Part shown: positions 44,291 to 53,463 of the stretch, in pieces
How positions within the stretch are numbered: position 1 is the stretch's first letter
How the letters are laid out: every line of letters starts with the position of its first letter
DNA from: Camelimonas lactis
GTDB taxonomy: Bacteria; Pseudomonadota; Alphaproteobacteria; Rhizobiales; Beijerinckiaceae
Direction: 5' to 3'
NCBI RefSeq assembly: GCF_004342915.1
Contig: NZ_SLWL01000009.1
Span: 62,001-126,000, forward strand
DNA length: 64,000 nucleotides
The notes under the pieces: model-generated
Databases searched by the model: none
What the model saw: only the letters and a program-made list of their open reading frames with translations
What the model was told of the DNA's origin: nothing
Position numbers and translations under genes: made by a program

Positions 44291-44379
44291 CTTCCGGCGC
44301 CGCCTTTTGGGGGCATTGGCCGGCGACCGTTCAGGCGAGATATGTCGTGATGCGCCCCGGGGCGCCGCGCAGGCGAGGG

Positions 44380-44409
44380 CATTTCCCGGCATGCCGATGC
44401 GGGGAAATG
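44380..44409. promoter_or_regulatory. Inverted repeat upstream of gapA, possible operator
   Basis: CATTTCCC (44380-44387) and GGGAAATG (44402-44409) separated by 14 bp, followed at once by the AT-rich TATAAAAATCATAATG, which probably holds the gapA promoter. Half-sites spaced two helical turns apart suggest a dimeric regulator. Confidence 0.45.
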
Positions 44410-44516
44410 TATAAAAATCATAATGACATGGCGATGCTCCGGCGGCTTGCGCCGGGTGTCGCGCCGATCCGCCCGGAGCAGGGCTCCGGAGCGCCCAGAG
44501 GACGAGGAGTTTCAAG

Positions 44517-45524
44517 ATGACGGTTCGGGTTGCCATCAACGGGTTCGGACGCATTGGCCGCAACGTGCTGCGCGCCATCGTCGAGTCCGGCCGCACTGAC
44601 GTTGAGGTCGTGGCCATCAACGACCTGGGCCCGGTCGAGACCAACGCCCACCTGCTGCGCTATGACTCGGTGCACGGCCGCTTCCCCGCCGACGTGAAGG
44701 TTGACGGCGACAACATCGTCATCAACGGCAAGGCCATCAAGGTCACCGCCGTGCGCGATCCGGCCGAGCTGCCGCACGCCGCCCTCAACGTCGACATTGC
44801 CTTCGAGTGCACCGGCATCTTCACCTCGAAGGACAAGGCTTCGGCGCACCTGAAGGCTGGCGCCAAGCGCGTGCTGGTTTCGGCCCCGGCTGACGGCGCC
44901 GACCTCACCGTGGTTTACGGCGTCAACCATGACAAGCTGACGAAGGACCACATCGTCGTTTCGAACGCCTCGTGCACCACCAACTGCCTCGCTCCTGTCG
45001 CCAAGGTCCTCCATGACCTCGTCGGCATCGAGAAGGGCTTCATGACCACGATCCACGCCTACACCAACGACCAGCCGTCGCTGGACCAGATGCACAAGGA
45101 CCTGTACCGCGCCCGCGCGGCGGCCCTGTCGATGATCCCGACCTCCACCGGCGCCGCCAAGGCCGTCGGCCTGGTGCTGCCGGAGCTGAACGGCAAGCTG
45201 GACGGCACCTCGGTGCGCGTGCCGACCCCGAACGTCTCGGTCGTCGACTTCAAGTTCATCGCGAAGAAGGCCACCTCGGTCGCCGAGATCAACGAGGCCA
45301 TCAAGGCCGCCGCCAACGGCGCCCTGAAGGGCGTGCTGGCCTATACCGACGAGCCGAACGTCTCCATCGACTTCAATCACCATCCGGCCTCGTCGATCTT
45401 CCACCTCGACCAGACCAAGGTGCTGGAAGGCAACCTCGTGCGCGTGATGTCCTGGTACGACAACGAGTGGGGCTTCTCCAACCGCATGTCGGACACCGCT
45501 GTCGCCATGGCGAAGCTGATCTGA
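44517..45524 (+). CDS. gapA: Glyceraldehyde-3-phosphate dehydrogenase, type I
   Basis: 335 residues. Rossmann start [19 protein letters not shown]; Asp34-type NAD binding [19 protein letters not shown]; catalytic Cys153 in [32 protein letters not shown]; sugar-phosphate site [19 protein letters not shown]-terminal [13 protein letters not shown]. Standard glycolytic/gluconeogenic enzyme. RBS GAGGAG, 9 bases before ATG 44517. It lies 259 bp after tkt, with its own likely promoter, and is followed by the coiled-coil gene and pgk, an order common in Hyphomicrobiales. Confidence 0.98.
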   Translation: MTVRVAINGFGRIGRNVLRAIVESGRTDVEVVAINDLGPVETNAHLLRYDSVHGRFPADVKVDGDNIVINGKAIKVTAVRDPAELPHAALNVDIAFECTGIFTSKDKASAHLKAGAKRVLVSAPADGADLTVVYGVNHDKLTKDHIVVSNASCTTNCLAPVAKVLHDLVGIEKGFMTTIHAYTNDQPSLDQMHKDLYRARAAALSMIPTSTGAAKAVGLVLPELNGKLDGTSVRVPTPNVSVVDFKFIAKKATSVAEINEAIKAAANGALKGVLAYTDEPNVSIDFNHHPASSIFHLDQTKVLEGNLVRVMSWYDNEWGFSNRMSDTAVAMAKLI

Positions 45525-45536
45525 CGCTGCAGTCAA

Positions 45537-45564
45537 TCTGGCGCGACCCTCCGGTCGCGCCAGA
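45537..45564 (+). terminator. Hairpin after gapA
   Basis: Perfect 12-bp arms TCTGGCGCGACC (45537-45548) and complement (45553-45564), 4-base loop, 12 bp after the stop. T-run absent, so a stabilising or weak terminator element. The remaining 278 bp before the next gene show no gene. Confidence 0.6.
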
Positions 45565-45842
45565 CATGTTTCGGGGGCGTGGGGTTTCTGCGCGAAGGGT
45601 CCGGCGTGGGGTAGCGACGGGATCGCCAGGAAGCCAGCCAGCCAGCCCAGCCTGGTCAACCGGGCGCCCTGGCCAGGCCCGCCAGGCCGATACGGCCGGA
45701 CCAGCTGGACGGTCGGCCCGCCCTGCGAGGGCGCTATCTTTTGAATTGACGCGTTGCCATGCGCCGGGCGATCCGCTCCGCTGGCGAACGCCTCAGCTGG
45801 CGTGGTCTGATCCGCCGCCGCAAGGAACCCAGGAGACACCCC

Positions 45843-46235
45843 ATGAGCGCCAGCTCCTCCAGCCGCGTCGAACCGGAAGCTCCGTCCTTCCCCGTTTCGG
45901 CCGCGGCCGCATCGAAGCCGGAAGCTTCGGCGCAAGCCGCCGGCGACGCCGCCGCTTCACCTTCCGCCGACCAGCTGGCCCGGCTTGAGGACAAGCTCGC
46001 CCGCATCGAGGAGAAGCTGGCCCGCTCCGAGGCGCAGATCCTGCGCATGGAAGATCGCATCGAGCACAACACCGGCGTCACTGGCGTCCTGGCCAGCCAG
46101 GAATCGGTCGACCGGGTTTATGCGCGCCTGCGCCTGCTGCCCGGCTTCCCTTCACTGATCGTCGCCGCCATTCTGGCCGGCGTGGTCGCCGCGGCGCTCA
46201 TCGCCCTTGTCCAGCGCTTTGGATTGACAGGATAA
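45843..46235 (+). CDS. Small coiled-coil membrane protein between gapA and pgk
   Basis: 130 residues from ATG 45843 (AGGAG 7 bases upstream). Residues 1-45 are Ala/Ser/Pro rich. Residues about 46-80 form heptads: [20 protein letters not shown] then [14 protein letters not shown] transmembrane helix ends the protein (about residues 105-124: [18 protein letters not shown]). I do not recognise a family. It is 5 bp in front of pgk, so the two are translated together. The link to glycolysis could be genomic only, or it could tether enzymes to the membrane; this is speculation. Confidence 0.75.
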   Translation: MSASSSSRVEPEAPSFPVSAAAASKPEASAQAAGDAAASPSADQLARLEDKLARIEEKLARSEAQILRMEDRIEHNTGVTGVLASQESVDRVYARLRLLPGFPSLIVAAILAGVVAAALIALVQRFGLTG

Positions 46236-46240
46236 GCTCC

Positions 46241-47434
46241 ATGACATTTCGCACGCTCGATGACGCGAACCTTGCCGGCAAGCGGGTTCTGCTGCGCGTC
46301 GACCTGAACGTCCCGGTCGAGAACGGCCGTGTCACCGACGCCACCCGCATTGAGCGGATCCTGCCCACGATCCAGGAGATCGTGAAGGCCGGCGGCAAGG
46401 TCATCCTGCTCGCCCATTTCGGCCGTCCCAAGGGCCAGCGCAGCGAAAAGGACAGCCTGAAGCCGATCGCCGCCGCCCTCGCCAGCCATCTCGGCCAGGA
46501 CGTGGCCTTCGCTGACGACTGCATCGGCCCCGCCGCCGCCGACGCCGTGGCGAAGCTGGCCGACGGCCAGGTTCTGCTGCTGGAGAACACCCGCTTCCAT
46601 GCGGGCGAAGAGAAGAACGATCCTGAGTTCGTCAGGGCGCTCGCCGCCAATGGCGACATCTATGTCAACGACGCCTTCTCCGCCGCCCATCGCGCCCACG
46701 CCTCCACCGAGGGCCTGGCCCGCGTGCTGCCCGCCTATGCCGGCCGCACCATGCAGGCCGAACTGGAGGCGCTGTCAAAGGCGCTGGAAAAGCCGGTTCA
46801 TCCCATCGTCGCCGTGGTTGGCGGCGCCAAGGTGTCGAGCAAGATCGACCTGCTGGAAAACCTGGTCAGCAAGGTCGACGCCCTCATCATTGGCGGCGGC
46901 ATGGCCAATACCTTCCTGCTCGCCCAGGGTCTGTCCGTCGGCAAGTCGCTGGCCGAGAAGGATCTGGCCGACACCGCCCTGCGCATTCTCGCCGCGGCGC
47001 AGAAAAGCAACTGCGCCATCGTGTTGCCGGTGGACGCCGTGGTGGCGGAAGCCTTCGCCGCCGGCGCGCCCTCGCAGACCTATGGCGTTGACGCCATTCC
47101 GGCCAGCGGCATGATCCTCGACGTCGGCGCCCTGTCGATCGACCGGGTGCGCGCGGTGATCGACGACGCCGCCACCCTGGTGTGGAACGGCCCGCTCGGC
47201 GCCTTCGAGATCGCGCCGTTCGATCGCGGCACCGTGGCGGCGGCCCAGCACGCGGCCGCCCGCACCAGGGCTGGCAAGCTGCTGTCGGTGGCCGGCGGCG
47301 GCGACACCGTCGCGGCGCTCAATCACGCCGGCGCGGCGGACGACTTCAGCTATGTCTCCACGGCCGGCGGCGCCTTCCTGGAATGGCTGGAAGGCAAGGA
47401 GCTGCCCGGCGTCGAGGCCCTGCGCAAGGCCTGA
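46241..47434 (+). CDS. pgk: Phosphoglycerate kinase
   Basis: 397 residues. N-terminal [22 protein letters not shown] carrying the substrate Asp/Asn; [33 protein letters not shown]; interdomain region [17 protein letters not shown]-terminal nucleotide domain [15 protein letters not shown] and [12 protein letters not shown] with the GGGDT loop. Complete. The reaction is the reversible transfer between 1,3-bisphosphoglycerate and ADP. Five bases after the coiled-coil gene, 150 bp before fba. Confidence 0.98.
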   Translation: MTFRTLDDANLAGKRVLLRVDLNVPVENGRVTDATRIERILPTIQEIVKAGGKVILLAHFGRPKGQRSEKDSLKPIAAALASHLGQDVAFADDCIGPAAADAVAKLADGQVLLLENTRFHAGEEKNDPEFVRALAANGDIYVNDAFSAAHRAHASTEGLARVLPAYAGRTMQAELEALSKALEKPVHPIVAVVGGAKVSSKIDLLENLVSKVDALIIGGGMANTFLLAQGLSVGKSLAEKDLADTALRILAAAQKSNCAIVLPVDAVVAEAFAAGAPSQTYGVDAIPASGMILDVGALSIDRVRAVIDDAATLVWNGPLGAFEIAPFDRGTVAAAQHAAARTRAGKLLSVAGGGDTVAALNHAGAADDFSYVSTAGGAFLEWLEGKELPGVEALRKA

Positions 47435-47584
47435 TTTCTCACCATCCGCGGCCCCACCGGCCGCTTGGGGCTGGAAGACTGCACCAACCGGGCGCGCCAG
47501 GGATCTGGCGCTTCCGCACCACAACAGGACGCGCGGATACGCCAGCAGGCGACGACGCGGCCCCCAAATCTCCCGGAGGCACAC

Positions 47585-48601
47585 ATGAATCTCGCTGAAC
47601 TGAACAAGGTCGCCGAAGCGATGGTCGCGCCCGGCAAGGGCATCCTGGCCGCCGACGAGAGCTCCGGCACCATCAAGAAGCGTTTCGACGCCATCAATGT
47701 GGAATCGACCGAAGAGAACCGCCGCGACTACCGCGAGCTGATGTTCCGCGCCACCGAGGCGATGAGCAACCACATCTCCGGCGTCATCCTCTATGACGAG
47801 ACCCTGCGCCAGAACGCGAAAGACGGCACGCCGCTGGCCCGCGTCATCGAGCAGGCCGGCGCGATCCCGGGCATCAAGGTCGACGCTGGCGCCAAGCCGC
47901 TGCCGTTCAGCCCCGGCGAGACCGTCACCGAAGGCCTCGACGGCCTGCGCGAGCGCCTGGCCGAGTACTACAAGCTCGGCGCCCGCTTCGCCAAATGGCG
48001 CGCGGTGATCGACATCGCTCCGGGCATCCCGAGCTGGAACTGCATCAACGCCAACGCCCAGGCCCTGGCCCGCTACGCCGCCCTGTGCCAGGAAGCGCAG
48101 ATCGTGCCGATCGTCGAGCCGGAAGTGCTGATGGACGGCGATCACACCATCGAGCGTTGCGCCGAAGTCACCGAGTGGACGCTGAAGGAAGTGTTCCAGC
48201 AGCTGTTCTACGCCCGCGTGGCGCTGGAAGGCATCGTGCTGAAGCCGAACATGATCATCTCCGGCAAGAAGTGCCCGCAGCAGGCTTCGGTCGCGCAGGT
48301 CGCCGAGGAGACCATCAAGGTCCTGAAGCGCTCCGTACCGTCCGCCGTGCCTGGCATCGCCTATCTGTCGGGCGGCCAGAGCGACGTCGACGCCACCGCG
48401 CACCTCGACGCCATGAACAAGCTCGGCGGCTTCCCCTGGAAGATGACCTTCAGCTACGGCCGCGCCCTGCAGGCCGCTCCGCAGAAGGCCTGGGCCGGCA
48501 AGCAGGAGAACGTCGCGGCGGCCCAGCAGGCTTTCGCCCACCGCGCCCGCATGAACGGCCTCGCCTCGAAGGGCGAGTGGAACAAGGGCCTGGAAGGCTG
48601 A
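47585..48601 (+). CDS. Fructose-bisphosphate aldolase, class I
   Basis: 338 residues from ATG 47585 (GGAGG 6 bases upstream; the longer open frame has no ribosome site). N-terminus APGKGILAADESSGTIKKRF is diagnostic of class I. KWRAVIDIAPGIPSWNCIN includes a substrate Lys; the Schiff-base Lys lies in EGIVLKPNMIISGKKC. C-terminal SYGRALQAAPQKAWAGK. No metal site, unlike class II. Produces or cleaves fructose-1,6-bisphosphate, completing the tkt-gapA-pgk set. Its own terminator follows 50 bp downstream. Confidence 0.96.
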   Translation: MNLAELNKVAEAMVAPGKGILAADESSGTIKKRFDAINVESTEENRRDYRELMFRATEAMSNHISGVILYDETLRQNAKDGTPLARVIEQAGAIPGIKVDAGAKPLPFSPGETVTEGLDGLRERLAEYYKLGARFAKWRAVIDIAPGIPSWNCINANAQALARYAALCQEAQIVPIVEPEVLMDGDHTIERCAEVTEWTLKEVFQQLFYARVALEGIVLKPNMIISGKKCPQQASVAQVAEETIKVLKRSVPSAVPGIAYLSGGQSDVDATAHLDAMNKLGGFPWKMTFSYGRALQAAPQKAWAGKQENVAAAQQAFAHRARMNGLASKGEWNKGLEG

Positions 48602-48651
48602 TTGCCAGCACAGCCAGATCCGGCGGCGCGCCGTCGCGCCGTCTTGCCATC

Positions 48652-48679
48652 AGAACCCGCGCTCCGGCGCGGGTTTTTC
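48652..48679 (+). terminator. Terminator of the aldolase gene
   Basis: Arms AACCCGCGC (48654-48662) and complement (48667-48675), 4-base loop, overlapping TTTTT at 48674-48678. It ends the gapA-fba part of the cluster. Confidence 0.88.
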
Positions 48680-49095
48680 TTTGGGCCCGGCGCCACAATG
48701 GCTGCCGGCGGCGCAGGGTCGGGAAGCGTCTTTCGCCAGGGCCCGCCGGCCGGGCGCGGCCGCAGGGGGCAAACCCGGGAAAGCTTCCGGATCGGCTGGC
48801 CCCAACGATATGGTTGGCGCCATTTCCGCCTTGTTTGCGGTTCATGGAGCAAAGCCGCATCCACCCGGCAGTCCGCCAGAGTCTCCCGCATGCGGATACA
48901 TCCGGCCGGCGAAGGATGCTATCAGGGTGTGGCCGGAGCCGGATCACCCCCGGCGTGGCGGACCGCCGTCGTCCGCCGCGCCTGCGGAGGCCGGCCGGAC
49001 CGGAATTTTGCCCTGGCTTCTGAAATGAAGCATTTTCCGGCCAGACGCCGCCGCCCCGGCCCGCCCCGCTGAAAAATGCTTCTGGAACACGATCG
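48680..49095. other. Intergenic region between aldolase and thiE-like gene
   Basis: 416 bp without a convincing gene. No thiamine riboswitch core (CTGAGA) was found. The short open frames on both strands have poor ribosome sites and no conserved look. Presumably holds the promoter for the next operon. Confidence 0.55.
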
Positions 49096-49722
49096 ATGAC
49101 AGACACTGCCCGCCTCTATCTCGTCACCCCGGTCGTCAGCGACGCCGCCACCTTTGCGCCGGCGCTCGAAGCCGCCTGCGGCGCCGGTGAAGTGGCCGCC
49201 CTGCTGTTGCGTCTCGCGCCGGCGGATGACCGCGCCCAGATCAACCGCATCAAGCAACTGGCGCCCCTCGCCCAGCAGCACGGCGCGGCGGTGCTGGTTG
49301 ACGCCGCCCCGCAGGCGGCGGTTCGCGGCGGCGCCGATGGCGTTCACCTCACCGCCCCCGACCAGGAAACCCTGGAGCAGGCGCTTGAAACCTTGCAGCC
49401 GGATCGCGTGGTCGGCGTAAGCGTCGCAGGCGCGGAGCTGCGCCACGACGCCATGGTCGCCGGCGAGGCCAACGTGGACTACCTGATGTTCGGCGGCCCA
49501 CACCAGGACGACGCCGCGACCCTGGAGCAGGCCGGGTGGTGGGCCGGCGTTTTCGCCACGCCCTGCGTCGCCTGCGCCAGCTCCATGGATCAGGTTGGGC
49601 CGCTTGCCGCCACGGGCGCGGAATTCGTCGCCCTCGGCCCCTGGGCATTTGACGGCGACGTGGCGGCGACCGTGCGGCAGGCGTTGCAGATTCTGGCAAG
49701 CACGGAGGTCGCGACCGCATGA
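49096..49722 (+). CDS. ThiE-like TIM-barrel protein (degenerate thiamine phosphate synthase)
   Basis: 208 residues. The fold is recognisable: LYLVTPVVSDAATFAPAL, AAVLVDAAPQAAVRGGADGVHL and VDYLMFGGPHQDDA, then a C-terminal GAEFVALGPWAF. However, canonical thiamine phosphate synthase motifs are altered: the expected 'vqlRdK' is LLLRLAPADDR, the expected 'iNDrvdlA' is LVDAAPQAAV and the end lacks the usual 'GIn..n...v...Ga.gvAv'. Hence activity is doubtful. It stands in the usual place after fba in Hyphomicrobiales, where it is commonly annotated thiE-like. Overlaps the next gene by four bases. Confidence 0.8.
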   Translation: MTDTARLYLVTPVVSDAATFAPALEAACGAGEVAALLLRLAPADDRAQINRIKQLAPLAQQHGAAVLVDAAPQAAVRGGADGVHLTAPDQETLEQALETLQPDRVVGVSVAGAELRHDAMVAGEANVDYLMFGGPHQDDAATLEQAGWWAGVFATPCVACASSMDQVGPLAATGAEFVALGPWAFDGDVAATVRQALQILASTEVATA

Positions 49723-50924
49723 CAGCGCGCAAACTTTCCAGCGCGGCCGTCTCGCTGGCGCTGGCGCTGGGCGTCGCCGCCCCGGCCAACGCCCAGAGGG
49801 CTTTCGAAACGCCTTCAGGAACCCAGGTGCCGGTGCTGCCGCCTGATGGCGTGACCCTGCCGCGCCCATCGCTGCAGCCGGGCCAGCCAGGCGCCCCCGC
49901 CTTCGCCCAGCCGGCGCCGCCGCCAGCCCCGGTGACCGGCGAACGGCTGGTCAACGGCCCGCAACTGCCCAACCCCATCGACGCCGGCCTTGCTGACGCC
50001 GGTCTGGCGGAGCCAGGGCGCTCGGAGCCGGGTCACGCGAAAGCCAGGCCGCAGCCGAAGCTGCCCCCGGCCCCTGGCGCCGATCTCGCTTACGGCGCCT
50101 ATCAGCGCGGCTATTACGCGACAGCGATGAAAGAGGCCGAGGCGCGGCTGAAGAAAAATCCGCGGGACGCGGCGGCGGCCACCCTTCTCGGCCTGCTGTA
50201 CGAGCGCGGCCTCGGCGCGCCGCTCGACCTCGCCAAAGCGGCGCACTGGTACGCGCAGGCTGACAGGGCTGGCTCGGCTGCGGCGACATTTTCCCTTGCC
50301 ATGATGACCCTGCAAGGTCGCGGCGTTGACAAAAACGAAGCCGAGGGCAAGCGGCTGCTGGAAAAAGCCGCGGCGGCGGGCGATCCCTCCGCCTGCTACA
50401 ATCTGGCGCTGGTCCGCCTGTCCGTTGGCTCTCCCGATGCCGACCGCGAGGCGGTGAAGCTGCTGCAGCGCGCCGCCGACGCCGAAACGCCGGAAGCGCA
50501 GTACATGCTGGCGACGCTTTACCGGAAAGGGCGTGGAATTGCGGCGGACGACATCCGCGCCACGCAATTGTTGCGCCAGGCGGCGGAGAACCGGCTGCTG
50601 GCGGCGGAGGTAGAGTACGCCATCGCCCTGTTCAACGGTAACGGCGTGCACAAGGATGAGGCCGGCGCGGCGCGGCTGTTCCTGAAGGCGGCGCTGGACG
50701 GCAACGCGGTGGCCCAAAATCGCATGGCCCGTCTGCTCACCGTCGGTCGCGGCGCGCCGCGCAACCTGATCGAGGCCGCCGGCTGGCATCTGCTTGCCTC
50801 GGGCCAGGGGCTGGACGACGCCTGGCTCGACGAAGCGCTGAAAGGTCTCACCCCGGCTGAACGCAGCAAGGCGGAAGCCTTCGCCGCGAAACACCGGGAG
50901 CCGCTGGTTGGCGCCACCCGGTAA
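49719..50924 (+). CDS. Exported Sel1-repeat protein
   Basis: 401 residues. Signal peptide residues 1-25 (LSSAAVSLALALGVAAPANA, AxA). Residues about 27-115 are Pro/Ala-rich and probably flexible. The rest is a solenoid of Sel1-type repeats, about 36 residues each: AYGAYQRGYYATAMKEAEAR, LGLLYERGLGAPLDLAKAAH, FSLAMMTLQGRGVDKNEAEG, YMLATLYRKGRGIAADDIRA and YAIALFNGNGVHKDEAGAA. Such proteins scaffold other proteins in the periplasm. Translationally coupled to the ThiE-like gene; no enzymatic motif is present. Confidence 0.88.
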   Translation: MTARKLSSAAVSLALALGVAAPANAQRAFETPSGTQVPVLPPDGVTLPRPSLQPGQPGAPAFAQPAPPPAPVTGERLVNGPQLPNPIDAGLADAGLAEPGRSEPGHAKARPQPKLPPAPGADLAYGAYQRGYYATAMKEAEARLKKNPRDAAAATLLGLLYERGLGAPLDLAKAAHWYAQADRAGSAAATFSLAMMTLQGRGVDKNEAEGKRLLEKAAAAGDPSACYNLALVRLSVGSPDADREAVKLLQRAADAETPEAQYMLATLYRKGRGIAADDIRATQLLRQAAENRLLAAEVEYAIALFNGNGVHKDEAGAARLFLKAALDGNAVAQNRMARLLTVGRGAPRNLIEAAGWHLLASGQGLDDAWLDEALKGLTPAERSKAEAFAAKHREPLVGATR

Positions 50925-51063
50925 TTCCGGCGCTTGACGCCCCGCCGCGCGCGGGGCACATGGGTCACAATCTGTCGTCCCCAACATATTCCGGCGCGAG
51001 CCGGATTCCTCTGGGCGGGCTTTCGCCGCGCCGCCCGGAGGCATCCTGTATTCCCGCCGGGCG

Positions 51064-51160
51064 CCAGAGCGTTTTCGGCAAAGGCGCTTCCGCCTTTCGT
51101 CCGGCAGATGCGCGAAACCCATCGATAGGGCATTGTTCCGTGAACCGGTTTCACTGGAAT
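51064..51160. repeat. Possible dispersed Hyphomicrobiales-type intergenic repeat
   Basis: The stretch begins with CCAGAGCGTTTTC, ends with TGAACCGGTTTCACTGGAAT and contains an AAAGGCGCTTCCGCCTTT hairpin. This is similar in style to the abundant palindromic intergenic repeats of many Hyphomicrobiales that begin with CAGAGCGTTTTC. Only one copy lies in the window, so this is by memory of the family. Confidence 0.35.
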
Positions 51161-51216
51161 GCCCAGACAATGCGGCGCCTCCCATTCGCGGCGCCTGACC
51201 TGAACGAGCCCGCACC

Positions 51217-52032
51217 ATGATCCGTTCCCCCCTGATGACCGTCATGACCGACGCCGTGTCCAAGGCGGCCAAATCGCTGAAGCGCGATTTCGGCGAGGTC
51301 GAGCAGTTGCAGGTGTCGCGCAAGGGGCCGGGCGATTTCGTCTCGGCGGCCGACCGCAAGGCCGAGGACATCCTGCGCGCCGCCCTGGAGAAGGCCCGCC
51401 CCGGCTACGGCTTCATTCTGGAGGAAGGCGGCGTCATCGAAGGCTCCGACGCCACCCACCGCTGGCATGTTGATCCCCTCGACGGCACCACCAACTTCCT
51501 GCACGGCCTGCCGCACTTCGCCATTTCGGTGGGGCTGGAGCGTGACGGCCAGCCGGTGGCCGGCGTGGTCTACAACCCCATCAGCGATGAATGGTTCATC
51601 GCCGAGAAGGGCAAGGGCGCCTTCCTGAACAACCGCCGCCTGCGCGTCGCCGGCCGCCAGTCGCTGGATCAGGCCGTGCTGCTGTGCGGCATCCCGCACA
51701 TTGGCCGGGGCGATCATGAGCGCTTCCTGCGCGAGCTGTCGCACATGATGGTGAACTTCGCCGGCATCCGCCGCCAGGGCTCCGCCGCGCTCGACCTGTG
51801 CTACGTCGCCGCCGGCCGCGCCGACGCCTATTGGGAGCGGGGCCTCAAGTCCTGGGACATGATGGCTGGCCTGTGCATCCTGCGCGAGGCTGGCGGCTTC
51901 GCCTCCGACCCGGAAGGCGGCGATAACCCGGCCGGCGCCGGGGCGGTTGCCTGCGGCAACGAATATATCCACCGCGAGCTGTTGAAGATCCTCCGCCGCG
52001 CCAATCCGGCTTCGGCGGCGAAGGGCGCCTGA
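51217..52032 (+). CDS. Inositol-1-monophosphatase family protein (SuhB-like)
   Basis: 271 residues. Metal-binding motifs: ILEEGGVIEG (Glu69/Glu70), then WHVDPLDGTTNFLHGLPHFAIS (Asp86, Asp89), and a C-terminal AYWERGLKSWDMMAGLCILREAGG with the third metal Asp. The RRQGSAALDLCYVAAGRADAY segment is also conserved. Hydrolyses inositol monophosphate or related phosphates; in E. coli SuhB also assists rRNA transcription. Followed by a strong terminator. Located after the sel1 gene with a 292-bp gap that includes the possible repeat. Confidence 0.95.
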   Translation: MIRSPLMTVMTDAVSKAAKSLKRDFGEVEQLQVSRKGPGDFVSAADRKAEDILRAALEKARPGYGFILEEGGVIEGSDATHRWHVDPLDGTTNFLHGLPHFAISVGLERDGQPVAGVVYNPISDEWFIAEKGKGAFLNNRRLRVAGRQSLDQAVLLCGIPHIGRGDHERFLRELSHMMVNFAGIRRQGSAALDLCYVAAGRADAYWERGLKSWDMMAGLCILREAGGFASDPEGGDNPAGAGAVACGNEYIHRELLKILRRANPASAAKGA

Positions 52033-52065
52033 GCGCGGCTTCGGCCGGCGATAGCCTGAACGACC

Positions 52066-52096
52066 AGCCCTCCGGCGACGCCGGAGGGTTTTTTTT
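52066..52096 (+). terminator. Terminator of the inositol monophosphatase gene
   Basis: Arms CCCTCCGGCG (52068-52077) and CGCCGGAGGG (52079-52088), followed by eight T (52089-52096). The loop must open to several bases in practice. Very strong. Confidence 0.93.
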
Positions 52097-52371
52097 GTCG
52101 CCCTACCAGACGTCAACCAGCCCATCCGGCCACAACCCTGGCCGGATGGCGGAGACGCGTCCGCGACCATGAATCATGTAGCAACGAATCATGTGGCCAC
52201 CGCGACGTGGGCCGCGCCGGTCGCGGGTTCTCCCTGCCGGCAGCCGGGGGCGCCTCACGAAAAATTCCGGTGAGTTCGCCCGCGACGGGTCGCGCATCAC
52301 CGCCAGGCGTGGTTACATCGCCCGGCGTCGCGGCGCGCGGCGCATGCGGAGCCATGGAGGTCAGGAACGTA

Positions 52372-53463
52372 ATGGACGGGACCGATCAGACCATAGTCCG
52401 GACGCCGCGCATCCACCTCGTGCGCATGGTGGTGTTCCTGATCCTTGTCGGCTTCCTGACCTGGATCCTGCAACAGCCGGTGCGCGCGGCGTTCCTCAAC
52501 AATCCGGGTCTGAACGGCCTCATCGGCGTCTGCCTCGCCGTGGGCGTCGTGCTGGCGCTGGCCCAGGTGGTCCGGCTGTTCATCGCCGCCGGCTGGATCA
52601 ACGCCCACTGGGCCAGCCGCCGCCCTGGCGAGCAACTGCGTCCCGGTCGCAATCCGCCGTCGCTGGTGCGGCCGGTCGCCGTCATGCTGGCCGATGACAA
52701 AACGCCGGTCAACGCGACGCTGATGCGGGCGATCCTCGATTCCATCGCCTTTCGCCTCGATGACGCCCGGGACATCCTGCGCTATCTCGCTGGCCTGCTG
52801 GTGTTCCTCGGCCTGCTCGGCACCTTCTGGGGTCTGCTGGAAACCGTGAGTTCGGTTGGCGGCGTCATCAAGGCCATGCGCGGCGGCGGCGAAGCCGGCG
52901 TGCTGCTGGAGGAACTGAAGGCCGGCCTCGCCGCGCCGCTCTCCGGCATGGGCATCTCGTTTTCGTCCTCGCTGTTTGGTCTGGCCGGTTCGCTGGTGCT
53001 GGGCTTCCTCGACCTGCAACTGGGCCAGGCCCAGGGCCGGTTTTACAACGGCCTTGAGGAATGGCTGGCCCACGGCCTCGCCGCCTCGCCGATCGATGAA
53101 AACGGCGCGCCGTCGGGAGCGCTGCTGGGCGAGTTGGGGCAACTCAACGAGAACATCGCCGCCGCCAGCGCCGCCCTCGTCAACGCCGCCCACAGCCTCT
53201 CCAGCCATGGGCGGGCGGCGCAGGAAGCCGCCAGGCAGGCGGCGGACGCGCTGGCCGCGCGCGCCGAGCCCAGGCTGCCAACCGCCACGCCCCAGCCCGA
53301 TCCGGCCATTGGCCGCCTCGCCGACGGCATCACCGACCTGGTGCAGAGCATGCGCCGCGAGCAGCAACTGATCCGCGACTGGGTGGAATCCCAGGCCGAA
53401 CAGCAGCGCCGCATCCAGGCCTCGCTCGACCATCTGCTCCGCCGCCCCGCCGGAGATGACTGA
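52372..53463 (+). CDS. MotA/TolQ/ExbB-like proton channel protein
   Basis: 363 residues from ATG 52372 (AGGA 5 bases upstream; ATG 52354 is in frame too). Transmembrane helices at about 22-42, 55-76, 141-165 and 195-220. LAGLLVFLGLLGTFWGLLETVSSV and LSGMGISFSSSLFGLAGSLVLGF are the conserved MotA/ExbB pore helices, with a Thr-Phe-Trp-Gly-Leu core. The C-terminal about 120 residues are coiled-coil. Together with the next gene it makes a MotAB-like or ExbBD-like stator; no flagellar genes are close, so a cell-envelope role is likely. TGATG junction with the next gene. Confidence 0.88.
   Translation: MDGTDQTIVRTPRIHLVRMVVFLILVGFLTWILQQPVRAAFLNNPGLNGLIGVCLAVGVVLALAQVVRLFIAAGWINAHWASRRPGEQLRPGRNPPSLVRPVAVMLADDKTPVNATLMRAILDSIAFRLDDARDILRYLAGLLVFLGLLGTFWGLLETVSSVGGVIKAMRGGGEAGVLLEELKAGLAAPLSGMGISFSSSLFGLAGSLVLGFLDLQLGQAQGRFYNGLEEWLAHGLAASPIDENGAPSGALLGELGQLNENIAAASAALVNAAHSLSSHGRAAQEAARQAADALAARAEPRLPTATPQPDPAIGRLADGITDLVQSMRREQQLIRDWVESQAEQQRRIQASLDHLLRRPAGDD

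Noticed and set aside
42191-44644. 817-codon open frame on the - strand opposite tkt and the gapA start
   Set aside because: Shadow of transketolase in a GC-rich genome; the sense gene is unmistakable and has a promoter.
46775-48541. 588-codon open frame on the - strand opposite pgk and the aldolase gene
   Set aside because: Spans two genes and the gap between them, antisense, no ribosome site; shadow.
48680-49095. Thiamine (TPP) riboswitch before the ThiE-like gene
   Set aside because: No CTGAGA core or matching partner segments were found in the 416 bp upstream.
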